Assembly (NCBI GenBank): GCA_025934735.1 | Contig: JAICWP010000004.1 | Span: 228,640-292,639, forward strand | Length of the DNA stretch: 64,000 bases | Source: Terriglobales bacterium | GTDB taxonomy: Bacteria; Acidobacteriota; Terriglobia; Terriglobales; Acidobacteriaceae | Direction: 5' to 3' | Part shown: piece by piece, positions 1 through 9,146 of the stretch | Layout of the letters: every line of letters begins with the position of its first letter | How positions within the stretch are numbered: the first letter of the stretch is position 1 | The notes under the pieces: model-generated | What the model was told of the DNA's origin: nothing | The model's input: only the letters and a program-made list of their open reading frames with translations | Databases searched by the model: none | Position numbers and translations under genes: made by a program

Positions 1-882
1 ATCAATCTTCTGCGCCACCACGTGATCCACCGGCAGCAGGAACTTCACCCCTTTGCTCTTGGCGTCCTGCAGAATCTGGCGGGCGAGGTCCAGCTTGTCT
101 GCCTCCACCAGCGACTTCCCTACCTGCTGGCCCTGCGCCTTAAGAAACGTGTAGGCCATGCCGCCGCCGATAAGCAAGGCATCGACCTTGTTCATCAGGT
201 TGCGAATAACGCCGATCTTGTCGCTGACCTTGGCGCCTCCGAGAATCGCGACAAAAGGATGCTCGGGGTGCTGCATGGCCTTGCCCAGATACTCCAGTTC
301 CTTTTCCATCAGCAGCCCGGCAGCCGATTTCTGCAAGAACTTGGTAATGCCTACCGTGGAGGCATGGGCGCGGTGCGCCGTGCCGAACGCATCGTTCACG
401 TAAAAATCGGCGAGGTGAGCCAGTTGGCGGGAGAACTTTTCATCGTTGGCCTCCTCTTCCGGATGGAAGCGCAAGTTCTCCAGCAGCAGGGTCTGGCCTT
501 TTTCCAGCTTCCCCGCCATCTCCTCCGCCTGAATGCCCACGCAGTCCGTGGCGAAGCCGACGTTCTCGCCGCGGCCAAGCTGGGTATCGAGCAACATGCG
601 CAGGCGCTCGGCTACCGGGCGCAGGCTCATGCGGGGATTGATCTTGCCTTTGGGGCGGCCCAGGTGCGAAGCCAGAATCAGCCGGGCTCCGTGGCGCAAC
701 GCGTACTCAATGGTGGGCAGGGTCTCGCGAATGCGCGTGTCATCCAGGACACCTCCTTCCTCTGCTAGCGGCACATTGAAATCTACGCGCATAAAAATGC
801 GGTGGCCGTTTAAGGGCAGGTCGCGGATGGAGAGCTTCCCGATACCTTCACGATGCAAAACGGGCTGCCGAGTAGTGCTCAC
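1..882 (-). CDS. pgk: Phosphoglycerate kinase, C-terminus cut by window edge
   Basis: Cytoplasmic glycolytic enzyme that transfers phosphate between 1,3-bisphosphoglycerate and ADP. The reading frame is open from a GTG at 882 to base 1, giving 294 of the roughly 400 residues expected. Visible signatures are RVDFNVPL near the N-terminus, [20 protein letters not shown] and the interdomain [11 protein letters not shown] stretch. The GTG start is chosen because AAGGAG lies six bases upstream (889-894 on the minus strand). It follows gap by 63 bases on the same strand, the common gap-pgk operon. The missing part is the C-terminal nucleotide-binding half. Identity is certain from the motifs; only the 3' end is unseen. 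Confidence 0.97.
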   Translation of the reverse strand, partial: MSTTRQPVLHREGIGKLSIRDLPLNGHRIFMRVDFNVPLAEEGGVLDDTRIRETLPTIEYALRHGARLILASHLGRPKGKINPRMSLRPVAERLRMLLDTQLGRGENVGFATDCVGIQAEEMAGKLEKGQTLLLENLRFHPEEEANDEKFSRQLAHLADFYVNDAFGTAHRAHASTVGITKFLQKSAAGLLMEKELEYLGKAMQHPEHPFVAILGGAKVSDKIGVIRNLMNKVDALLIGGGMAYTFLKAQGQQVGKSLVEADKLDLARQILQDAKSKGVKFLLPVDHVVAQKID

Positions 883-945
883 AGCGAACTCCTTGCGAGA
901 GCAGTACGCCTCGCTACGCCGGCCAGAGACCGGCTCTTCGTTGTC

Positions 946-1956
946 TTAAAGTCCCTTGCTGGCGAGGAAATTGATGAGATCCCTGACGCGGCACGAATAT
1001 CCCCATTCGTTGTCGTACCAGGCGATAACCTTCACCAGATTGCCGTTAATGACGCGGGTCATGGGCGCATCCACGATGGAAGAGCGCGAGTCGCCGCGGT
1101 AGTCCATGGAAACCAGCTCAGCATCTTCATATCCCAGGTAGCCCTTGAGCGGAGTCGAGCCGGCCGCCTGCTTCATGGCGGCGTTGACTTCCTCTGCTGT
1201 CGTCTTCTTCTCCACGTAGGCGACCAGGTCCACCACCGAAACATTGGGGGTGGGCACACGCATGGCGAAACCATCGAGCTTACCCTTCAATTCGGGAATC
1301 ACCAGGTGCAGGGCCTTGGCCGCGCCCGTCGAAGTGGGAATCATGCTGAGCGCCGCCGCGCGCGCCCGCCGCAGATCCTTGTGGGGGAAGTCCAGGATCA
1401 CCTGGTCATTGGTGTAGGAATGGATAGTGGTCATGCTGCCGCTGACGATCTTGAAGGAATCGTTTACCACTTTGGCCAGGGGCGCCAGGCAGTTGGTGGT
1501 GCAGGAGGCGTTGGAAATGACGTTGTGCTTGGCGGGATCGTAAACCTGCTGGTTGACGCCCAGCACCAGGGTGACGTCCTCATTCTTGGCGGGAGCGGAG
1601 ATGATGACCTTCTTCACCGGCCCGCGCAGGTGCTTTTTGGCGTCGTCGGCGTTGGTGAAACGGCCGGTGGACTCGAGCACTACCTGGGCGCCCACCGAGT
1701 CCCAGGGCAGCTTAGCCGGATCTTTTTCAGCGAAAACGCGGATGCTGCGGCCGTCCACGCGAATGCAGTCGGTGCCGGCGCTGATGTCGTTCGGCAAATT
1801 GCCCAGGATGGAGTCGTACTTGAGGAGGTGGGCCAGGGTCTTAGGATCGGTCAGGTCATTTACCGCCACAAATTCGAGGTTGCGGTCGTTGAGCGAGGCA
1901 CGCAGCACGTTGCGCCCGATCCGCCCGAATCCGTTAATGCCTACTTTGACTGCCAT
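946..1956 (-). CDS. gap: Glyceraldehyde-3-phosphate dehydrogenase, type I
   Basis: A 336-residue NAD-dependent dehydrogenase that makes 1,3-bisphosphoglycerate for the downstream pgk product. The N-terminal Rossmann motif is [15 protein letters not shown]. The catalytic cysteine is C152 in [13 protein letters not shown], and the C-terminal WYDNEWGYS motif is present. Asp34 in AVNDLTD suggests NAD preference. The open frame extends upstream of 1956, but the ATG at 1956 has GGAGG four bases ahead and begins exactly at the family N-terminus [11 protein letters not shown], so the longer version is rejected. It is first gene of the gap-pgk unit and divergent from the P-loop kinase gene at 2142. 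Confidence 0.98.
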   Translation of the reverse strand: MAVKVGINGFGRIGRNVLRASLNDRNLEFVAVNDLTDPKTLAHLLKYDSILGNLPNDISAGTDCIRVDGRSIRVFAEKDPAKLPWDSVGAQVVLESTGRFTNADDAKKHLRGPVKKVIISAPAKNEDVTLVLGVNQQVYDPAKHNVISNASCTTNCLAPLAKVVNDSFKIVSGSMTTIHSYTNDQVILDFPHKDLRRARAAALSMIPTSTGAAKALHLVIPELKGKLDGFAMRVPTPNVSVVDLVAYVEKKTTAEEVNAAMKQAAGSTPLKGYLGYEDAELVSMDYRGDSRSSIVDAPMTRVINGNLVKVIAWYDNEWGYSCRVRDLINFLASKGL

Positions 1957-2141
1957 ATTGCCTCCGTATAAGTGCGAGATGAAGGATGAGCTTGGAGCCG
2001 ATGATCCAAACAAAAAATCGTAACATCGGCATCGCCGCAGGGCAAATAAGCGTGACACAGGATGATGTGACGAGAAGCACATGGCTAGTGGCTGAAACCG
2101 AACATTGCCTGCAAAGCGAGGGATGTGTTACAAGGCGGGAG

Positions 2142-3071
2142 ATGGGCAAGTGGATTCGTGACCGGCTGCGTCGCCGCAGGAAGAAGACGGGCGCGAGCGC
2201 AGCGTCTGGGGAAAACCCGCCGCCATTGCAACCCAACTTTCTGGCCAACGAGATGGCTGCTGGGCCGTCGCAAGCGGAGCCCGAACCAATTCATGAGGAT
2301 GACAATCCCGAGCCAGCAACAACGGCGTTGCCTGCCGGCGCGGCGGCTGCAGGTCAGCCTCCCGCAGCGAAAAGACGCCGGCGCAGAGGCCGGCGTGGGC
2401 GGGGTGGCCGGGCGCCAGTTGCGCCAGGCGCTCAACCCACTCCATTGCGGCCTGCCTATCCCGAACCGGCCGAATCAGGCCCGCCTCCGGTCCTACAGCA
2501 GGCTGCTGAACCCGAGTCACGGCCCGCGACCCGGCCTCATCCGGCTGCCGCACCCGCCGCTCAACCTCGGCGTCCCAAAGGCGTGGTGGTTTTAGCCATT
2601 GGCTTGCCCGGCTCCGGCAAAAGCACCTGGTTCAAGCGCCGCCAGGCTGTCCCCCTTTCCAGCGACGTAATTCGCTCCATGCTGTTTGACGACGTCACCG
2701 AACAGCGTTTCCAGGACCTGGTCTTTTCTACCCTGCGCTCGCTGCTGCGCGCCCGGCTGGTGGCCCGCATGCCCGTGAACTACGTGGACGCCACCAACCT
2801 TTCCCCGCACGACCGCCGCGGCTGGATCAAGATGGCCCACGATTTTGGCTATGAAGTGCAGGCGGTCTTCTTCGATGTGCCCACGGAAGTTTGCATCGAG
2901 CGGAACCGCCGCCGCGATCGGGTGGTTCCCGAAGACGTGATGCAACGCATGGCTGGCAAGCTGCGCCCGCCGAAATTCGACGAAGGATTCTCCAAAATTA
3001 CCGTGGTACGGGTGAAACGCACGGAAGAGGCGGAGTCCAGCCAGGGAGACTCCGAGCCGCAGGATCGGTAA
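2142..3071 (+). CDS. P-loop nucleoside/polynucleotide kinase-like ATPase with Pro/Arg-rich N-terminus
   Basis: A 309-residue protein in two parts. Residues 1-145 are low-complexity, rich in Pro, Ala and Arg, including a basic RRGRRGRGG patch that could bind nucleic acid. Residues about 147-295 form a compact kinase-like P-loop domain with Walker A GLPGSGKST (about 154-162), SSDVIRSMLF, NYVDATNLS, RRGWIKMAHDFGYEV and a lid-like ERNRRRDRVVPEDVM. This pattern resembles AAA_33 polynucleotide-kinase-type ATPases; the substrate is unknown. The ATG at 2142 is chosen because AAGGCGGG precedes it and the 52 residues upstream (from 1986) look non-coding and would overlap the gap promoter region. Confidence 0.85.
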   Translation: MGKWIRDRLRRRRKKTGASAASGENPPPLQPNFLANEMAAGPSQAEPEPIHEDDNPEPATTALPAGAAAAGQPPAAKRRRRRGRRGRGGRAPVAPGAQPTPLRPAYPEPAESGPPPVLQQAAEPESRPATRPHPAAAPAAQPRRPKGVVVLAIGLPGSGKSTWFKRRQAVPLSSDVIRSMLFDDVTEQRFQDLVFSTLRSLLRARLVARMPVNYVDATNLSPHDRRGWIKMAHDFGYEVQAVFFDVPTEVCIERNRRRDRVVPEDVMQRMAGKLRPPKFDEGFSKITVVRVKRTEEAESSQGDSEPQDR

Positions 3072-3151
3072 GAATCAGCGTCGTCCCTTTTTGATGTCGA
3101 TAACTTTTACGGTCTCTCACACCCACACCTTCCGTGTTTCTGCCGAGTCAC

Positions 3152-3760
3152 TCAGGATTTCAGGTAGGGCAGCAGTTCCTTGAAGGCGGGTGTGCCGGAA
3201 GAGCGCAGCAGTTCGTACATCATCATTTCGGTGGAGGAGATGACCGCCCCGGCGTCGCGCATGCGCTGCAGGCCGATTTTCCAGTTCCACTCGGCGCGTG
3301 AGCTGACCGCGTCGGAGGCGACATGCACGAGATAGCCTTGCTGCAGGGCGCCCAGTGCCGTTTGCATCACGCAAATGTGAGCTTCCATGCCGCAGAGCAG
3401 CACGGTGTTGCGGCGTCCGGGCAGGCTCTTCAGCGCGGTGGTAAATTCCCGGCTGCCAAAGCAGGAAAATTCCAGTTTATCCATTACCTTTGAGTCAGCT
3501 GCCAACGAGGCAATCTCCGGAACTACGTTGCCCAGTCCTTTGCAGTACTGGGTGGTCAGGAGCGTGGGAATGTTCAGAATGCCCGCCAGGCGGATCAGCA
3601 GCTGCGAGTTTCGCACCAAGCGCTCTTTTTCGAAAATGGGCGGCAGCAGCTTCTGCTGGATATCCACCACCACCAGCGCGCAGTGCTCCGCCACCAGCGG
3701 ATGGCGAGCTGCTTGGCTGAGCTCGGCAGGTGTGTTGAAGGTTTCCAGTGTGCTGCCCAT
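3152..3760 (-). CDS. Isochorismatase-family cysteine hydrolase
   Basis: A 202-residue cytoplasmic hydrolase of the isochorismatase-like/YcaC group. The catalytic triad is visible: D33 in VVVDIQQ, K95 in MDKLEFSC and nucleophile C130 in CGMEAHICVMQTA. Members hydrolyse amide or vinyl-ether bonds in varied small molecules; the substrate cannot be told from sequence. The ATG at 3760 has GAGGAG six bases upstream. It faces the P-loop kinase gene tail to tail with an 80-base gap and has no same-strand partner, so context gives no functional clue. Confidence 0.9.
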   Translation of the reverse strand: MGSTLETFNTPAELSQAARHPLVAEHCALVVVDIQQKLLPPIFEKERLVRNSQLLIRLAGILNIPTLLTTQYCKGLGNVVPEIASLAADSKVMDKLEFSCFGSREFTTALKSLPGRRNTVLLCGMEAHICVMQTALGALQQGYLVHVASDAVSSRAEWNWKIGLQRMRDAGAVISSTEMMMYELLRSSGTPAFKELLPYLKS

Positions 3761-4178
3761 GGTTGCTCCTCAGCGCGCGGCAACTCGCGCCCGCTTCTCT
3801 GCTAACCTCAGAATGCACATGATTTTACCCTTGTGCGGAGTAGTTGCAACGGTTGTGCCTGGCTTCGCGGTTATGGCAGGCTTTTCTGCCCAAGTCTGGC
3901 CAGTGCATTAGCGTCGGTACATCCTGCCTTTAGCCTCCCCAATCTAAATAACCTAGCTAAACGAGGATTGTGGGGTATGCACGTTTGCCATTTGCGGCTG
4001 AAGAGGAAGCTGTTGTTTTCGAAGCGGAACCTGTAACTCGGTTCAGCCGAACCACCTAGCCGCTATTTCTCCTTTTGTTCCCCGGCAGAAGGCTGGCACT
4101 GAGTTGATAAGAACGGGGATACCCGTTCCTGCAGGCGCCCTGCCGCAGGCAAACTGCGCCCCGAAAGGAGATGGGCCG
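3761..4178. other. Intergenic region, 418 bp
   Basis: No convincing gene. It lies between the divergent hydrolase and tonB genes, so it should hold both promoters, but I see no clear -35/-10 pair. An imperfect inverted repeat, CCCCAATC (3937-3944) against GATTGTGGGG (3965-3974), brackets an AT-richer stretch and is the only structure noted. Confidence 0.5.
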
Positions 4179-4931
4179 GTGTTTGAGGAAAGCCTTATCG
4201 AATCTACGAATCGGTTCAAGACCAATCGTGGGAAGGCCACGGTAGTATCGTTCGTCATTCAGATTGCTATCGTGAGTTTCCTTGTGTTGATACCTCTTAT
4301 CTTTGTGGAGGCATTGCCCACCCATCAACTGATGACGGAACTGGTGGCGCCACCTCCTCCGCCCCCGCCACCTCCGCCGGCGGCGGCGCCGGCCGCAGCA
4401 CACCCGCAGCCGGTGGCGAAGGAACAGCTCAACCCCAATGAACTGCATACGCCGACCAGAATTCCCAAGCAGATCGTTAAAACCCAGGAGATGGCGTCGG
4501 CGGCGCCACCCTCCAACGCTCCAGCAGCTGTGGGCGGTGTAGTTGGCGGGGTCCCAGGCGGCGTTGCAGGCGGGCAGGTGGGCGGCGTCTTGGGTGGTGT
4601 GCTCAATTCTCCGGTGGCTGTGCCCAAAGTTGAATTGAAGCGCGTGCGCGTCTCCCAGGGCGTCTCTCAAGGACTGCTCACGCACAAGGTGGACCCACAA
4701 TATCCGCAACTCGCGAAATCGGCCCACATTCAGGGTACGGTAGTGCTGCACGCCGTGATCGGCAAGGACGGCAAGGTGCAGAACCTGCAGGTGGTGAGCG
4801 GACACCCCATGTTGACCGCCTCGGCTATCAATGCGGTCAAGCAGTGGCGATACAAGCCTTACATGTTGAACGGACAGCCGACGGAAATTGATACCACCAT
4901 TACGGTCAACTTCACGCTGGCCGGAGCGTAA
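4179..4931 (+). CDS. tonB: Energy transducer TonB
   Basis: A 250-residue inner-membrane protein that would pass proton-motive energy to outer-membrane TonB-dependent receptors such as the Oar-like protein at 16174-19647. After a short cytoplasmic head (FEESLIESTNRFKTNRG) there is one membrane segment (about 20-43), an unbroken run of prolines, a Gly/Val-rich spacer and a TonB C-terminal domain (about 165-250) with VDPQYPQLAKSAHIQGTV and INAVKQWRYKPYML. The GTG at 4179 is chosen because AAAGGAG lies upstream and acidobacterial relatives start at FEESL; the ATG at 4104 lacks a ribosome site. No exbB or exbD is in the window. Confidence 0.92.
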   Translation: MFEESLIESTNRFKTNRGKATVVSFVIQIAIVSFLVLIPLIFVEALPTHQLMTELVAPPPPPPPPPPAAAPAAAHPQPVAKEQLNPNELHTPTRIPKQIVKTQEMASAAPPSNAPAAVGGVVGGVPGGVAGGQVGGVLGGVLNSPVAVPKVELKRVRVSQGVSQGLLTHKVDPQYPQLAKSAHIQGTVVLHAVIGKDGKVQNLQVVSGHPMLTASAINAVKQWRYKPYMLNGQPTEIDTTITVNFTLAGA

Positions 4932-4957
4932 GCACAAAAGCGGTAACGGTTGGACGA

Positions 4958-4990
4958 GCGGGCGGTCTCGCGATCGCCCGCTTTTCTTTT
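4958..4990 (+). terminator. Rho-independent terminator after tonB
   Basis: GCGGGCG (4958-4964) pairs with CGCCCGC (4975-4981), extended inward by three more pairs to a TCGC loop, and is followed by TTTTCTTTT (4982-4990). It starts 26 bases after the tonB stop and separates tonB from the formate dehydrogenase operon. Confidence 0.9.
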
Positions 4991-5070
4991 CACCAACCCC
5001 AGTTGGCAACCCGGCCCGACAGCATGGGTTCTTTAACAACGTAGCGCTTTATGGTTGTGGGGGGCCCTTC

Positions 5071-8000
5071 ATGCTAAAAAATCTGCTCGAGCGCTGGCCG
5101 GTGGTGAAACAGATTCGCACGGGCGGCGACGGAACCGGTCCGGAAGCTTGGTCTGAGCACACTCGCCAGCTCGCCCCTAAAACTCAGGACGCCCAGGTGA
5201 CCCGCTCCATCTGTCCTTATTGCGGGGTGGGATGTGGGCAATTGATCTTCCATAAAGATGGAAAGATGATCTCCGTCGAAGGCGATCCAGACTCGCCCAT
5301 TTCTCGCGGGCGTTTGTGTCCCAAAGGCGCCAACACTTTCGAACTCCACACCCATCCGGACAGGCTGAAGAAGGTGCGCTACCGCGCGCCTTACTCCAGC
5401 AAGTGGCAGGAACTCGATCTGGAAACGGCCATGGACATGGTCGCCGAGCGGGTGTGGCAAAGCCGCGAGCAGACGTTCATCGAGAAGAAAGACGGCGAGG
5501 TGGTGGCGCACACCCAAGCCATTTGCCACTTGGGCGGAGCCACCCTGGACAATGAGGAAAATTACCTGATCAAAAAGCTGTTCAGCGGCGGCCTGGGCAT
5601 GGTCTGCATCAGCAACCAGGCGCGAATATGACATAGCTCGACGGTGCCCGGTCTGGGCACCTCTTTCGGGCGCGGCGGAGCCACTACCGCGCAGCAGGAC
5701 CTGAGCAATGCAGACGCCATCCTGATCATGGGATCGTCCATGGCGGAGAACCATCCGGTCGGCTTCCAATGGGTAATGGAGGCGCGCGAGCGTGGAGCCA
5801 AGGTCATCCACGTGGACCCGCGGTTCACGCGCACCTCGGCGATGGCCGATATATGGGTGCCGCTGCGGGCGGGAACTGACATTCTGTTCCTGGGTGGCAT
5901 CATCAACTACGTCCTGCAAAACGAGAAGTATTTCCGCGAGTATGTAACCCACTACACCAACGCCCCCACCATCATCAACGATCAGTTCAAGGACACCGAA
6001 GACTTGGGCGGCGTCTTCTCCGGCTTTGACCCTGAAACCAGCGAGTACAGTCCGGCGACCTGGCTTTATGCCGGATCGGACGTTAAGGGAGCGGACGAAT
6101 CTGCCACTCACGCAGCATCAAGCGGCGGGCATGCCTTGCGGGGTAGCCCTGGAGGTGGACATGGGCACGACCGTGGCGGCGAAGTCGCTAAAGAGAGCGA
6201 GCAGCAACAGGATCGAACCCTGCAGAATCCCCGCTGCGTGTTTCAGATCCTGAAGCGGCACTTTGCGCGCTATACGCCAGAATTGATTGAGCACTACTGC
6301 GGAATCCCGAGAGATGTGTTTCTCAAAGCAGCGGAGGCGTTCACTAACGCTTCCGGGCCAGACAAGACGGCGGCCATCTGCTACGCGGTGGGCTGGACGC
6401 AGCACTCCAAAGGCGTGCAGATCATCAGGTCGGCCTCCATTCTGCAGCTGCTGTTGGGCAACATCGGGCGGCCAGGAGGCGGCATTCTCGCACTGCGTGG
6501 TCACGCTTCCATTCAGGGTTCCACTGATATACCCACACTTTATGACATCCTGCCCGGCTATTTGCCGATGCCGTATTTTGAATCCGACTCGCACCGCTTC
6601 GAGCAGTATGTGAGCAAGCACAGCAGCAAGGTGGGGCTATGGGCCAACTTCGACAAGTACATCATCAGCCTGCTGAAGGCCTGGTACGGCGAAGAGGCGA
6701 GCGAGGACAATGACTGGAGCTTTGATTGGCTGCCGCGGGTGACCGGCGACCACTCCGAGTTTGGCTACTGGCTGGAGATGATGGAAGGCAAGGTGGAAGG
6801 GCTGTTCGTTATGGGACAGAACCCGGCTGTGGGCGCGCCCAATGGGCGGTTGGAGCGCAAAGCATTGGCCAAGCTGAAATGGCTGGTAGTCCGGGACATG
6901 GTGGAGACAGAGACCGCGTCTTTCTGGTACGACTCACCGGAAGTAGAACGTGGCGAGCTCAGCCCAGAGAAGATTGGCACCGAGATCTTCCTCTTCCCTG
7001 CCGCCGGCCAAGGAGAGAAGGACGGCACCTTCACCAATACTCAACGTCTGCTGCAATACCACAACAAGGCGGTTGATCCACCGGGTGACGCACGCAGCGA
7101 GACCTGGTTCATTTATCACCTGGGGCGGCGATTGAAGGCGAAAGCGGCCAAGTCTTCGCGGACCTGGGATGCCGGCCTGCGGGCGCTGACCTGGGACTAT
7201 GGCACCCACGGGGCACACGCCGAGCCCAACGTGGAGGAAGTGCTGGCGGAGATCAATGGTTACACCGTAGCCGACCGCAAGCTGGTGGAGAATTTCGATA
7301 GCCTTCGCAATGACGGCTCTACCGCCTGCGGTTGCTGGATTTATTCCGGAGTAATGCCGCACCGCGATGAGAACAAGGCTAACAAGCGGGAACCCAAGGG
7401 CCTGCTTGGCCACGGCTGGGGATTCGCATGGCCCAAAGATACTCGTATTATTTACAACCGCGCTTCCGCCCGGCCCGACGGCAAGCCCTGGAGCGAACGT
7501 AAGAAGCTGGTGTGGTGGGACGAAGAAAAGAAGCAGTGGACCGGGACAGACACACCGGACTTTCCCAAGAGCAAGGCCCCCAATGATCCGGGTGATCCCA
7601 AGGGTAAAACCGGACTGGAGGCGCTTGCCGGCGACAAGCCATTTATCCTTCATCCCGATGGTCTGGGTTGGATTTGGGTGAGCAGCGGGCTGAAAGATGG
7701 GCCGCTGCCCACGCATTATGAGGCGCTGGAATCGCCAGTCCGCAACCCGCTCTACCCCAAGCACACCAGTAATCCGCCGGCCAAGAAGAAGGAAGGACCG
7801 GACAATCCTTACGCCTTCTCGCCCACCGACGCACGCTTCCCTTACGTGCTCACCACGTATCGCCTCACCGAGCACCACACCGCGGGCGGAATGACGCGCA
7901 CCCTTTCCCATTTGGCCGAGTTGCAGCCGGAGCTGTTCACCGAGGTCTCCCCCGAACTGGCCGCCGACATCGGTTTGGAGCACGGTGACTGGGCCACCAT

Positions 8001-8286
8001 TACCACGCCGCGCGGCATCATTGAAGCGCGTGTGCTGGTCACTACCCGCATGCGTCCCATGTGGGTGGAAGGCCGCACCGTGCACCAGGTGGGCCTGCCG
8101 TATCACTGGGGCTACAAGGGGCTGGTGAAAGGCGACGTCACCAATGACCTGCTGGCCATCTCCGAGGAGCCCAACGTGCGCATCATGGAGACCAAAGCGC
8201 TGGTGTGCAACATCCAGCCTGGCCGGCGCCCGCAAGGCAAAGAGGCGCTCGAAGAACTGCAAGCGCAGACACGGAGGGCGGCATGA
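5071..8286 (+). CDS. fdnG: Formate dehydrogenase alpha subunit, selenoprotein (FDH-N type)
   Basis: A 1071-residue molybdopterin enzyme oxidising formate to CO2. It contains an in-frame TGA at codon 187 (5629-5631), exactly where E. coli FdnG has selenocysteine: NQARI-U-HSSTV, then GLGTSFGRG. A SECIS hairpin follows, so this is one gene, not two fragments. The N-terminal [4Fe-4S] ligands are CPYCGVGC and RGRLCPKGA (about 47-80); the C-terminal molybdopterin dinucleotide-binding domain is at about 910-1050. Two oddities: no twin-arginine signal precedes the cluster, unlike periplasmic FdnG, and a Gly/His-rich insert occupies about 339-381. The ATG at 5071 gives the shortest sensible N-terminus. 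The stop overlaps the beta-subunit start (ATGA). Confidence 0.95.
5629..5661 (+). promoter_or_regulatory. Selenocysteine UGA codon and bacterial SECIS element
   Basis: The UGA codon is at 5629-5631. Eleven bases later GGTGCCC (5643-5649) pairs perfectly with GGGCACC (5655-5661) around a GGTCT loop. E. coli fdhF has the same geometry: a short apical stem about 11 bases past the UGA with a GGUCU loop, which SelB recognises. The host must therefore encode SelA, SelB and tRNA-Sec elsewhere; none is in this window. Confidence 0.95.
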
Positions 8287-9146
8287 GCGCCAACATCCCA
8301 GATTTCTCCTCGCCCGGATCACAAAGCCGGATTACTGCCTTCCTCACCGATTCAACCTTGTGCATCGGGTGTAAAGCCTGTGAGGTCGCCTGCAAGGAAT
8401 GGAACGGCGTGGCGGAAGACGGCCTGAATTGGAGCGGCTTCTCTTACGACAACACGGGCGCCGTAGGCGCTTCCACCTGGCGGCACGTGAAGTTTGTGGA
8501 AGGCGAGCCGGAACCTGGATACGGGGGCGCCGCCGGCGAAGTGAACTCTTGGAACTTTTCTTCCGATGTTTGCAAGCACTGCGAAGAGGCGGGCTGCCTG
8601 GAGGCATGTCCCACCGGCTCCATTGTGCGCACTGAGTTTGGCGGTGTGTACATGCAGCCCGACGTTTGCAACGGTTGTTCCTACTGCGTAGTCGCCTGCC
8701 CCTTTGGGGTGATTCAGAAAAATGACTCCGACGGCCGCGCCTTCAAGTGTACCTTCTGCTATGACCGGCAAAAGGCTGGATTAGGACCAGCTTGTGCTAA
8801 GGCCTGCCCCACGGAATCGATCAAATTTGGCGAATTGAACGAGTTGCGCCTGGTTGCCCAGGAGCGCGTGAAGGAGCTGCACAGTCGCGGCGTGCATGAC
8901 GCCCAAGTTTACGATCCGGTGGATACCAGCGTGGCCGGAATCCACGCCTTCTTTCTCATGCGTGGCGATCCCCGCACTTACAACCTGCCGCCCAAACCGG
9001 AAGTTCCGACTGTTTATCTGAAGACTGCCTGGCGAGCGGCGGCAATAGGTTCGGCTGCGCTGCTGGCCGGATCGTTAGCGGCATTCCTCGCTAGTCCAAA
9101 GGGCAACGCCGGTCGCCAATCCAGAAGCAGGAGATATCGCCGATGA
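8283..9146 (+). CDS. fdnH: Formate dehydrogenase beta (iron-sulfur) subunit
   Basis: A 287-residue electron-transfer subunit with four cysteine clusters that hold [4Fe-4S] centres: CIGCKACEVACKEW, CKHCEEAGCLEACP, CNGCSYCVVACPFG and CTFCYDRQ...CAKACP. A hydrophobic segment near the C-terminus (AAIGSAALLAGSLAAFLAS) probably anchors it to the membrane, as in FdnH. The ATG at 8283 overlaps the alpha stop by four bases and has GGAGGG upstream, so an upstream in-frame ATG at 8205 is rejected. It carries electrons from the selenoprotein to the NrfD-like subunit encoded next. Confidence 0.94.
   Translation: MSANIPDFSSPGSQSRITAFLTDSTLCIGCKACEVACKEWNGVAEDGLNWSGFSYDNTGAVGASTWRHVKFVEGEPEPGYGGAAGEVNSWNFSSDVCKHCEEAGCLEACPTGSIVRTEFGGVYMQPDVCNGCSYCVVACPFGVIQKNDSDGRAFKCTFCYDRQKAGLGPACAKACPTESIKFGELNELRLVAQERVKELHSRGVHDAQVYDPVDTSVAGIHAFFLMRGDPRTYNLPPKPEVPTVYLKTAWRAAAIGSAALLAGSLAAFLASPKGNAGRQSRSRRYRR

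Noticed and set aside
853..1971. 372-codon plus-strand frame over gap
   Set aside because: Antisense shadow of the glyceraldehyde-3-phosphate dehydrogenase gene; no family motif.
5629..5643. Premature stop splitting formate dehydrogenase alpha
   Set aside because: The TGA matches the selenocysteine site of FdnG and is followed by a perfect SECIS hairpin, so this is recoding and not a nonsense mutation.
6934..8322. Long 462-codon frame on the minus strand
   Set aside because: It is entirely antisense to the well-supported formate dehydrogenase gene and has no recognisable domain; high-GC antisense shadow.
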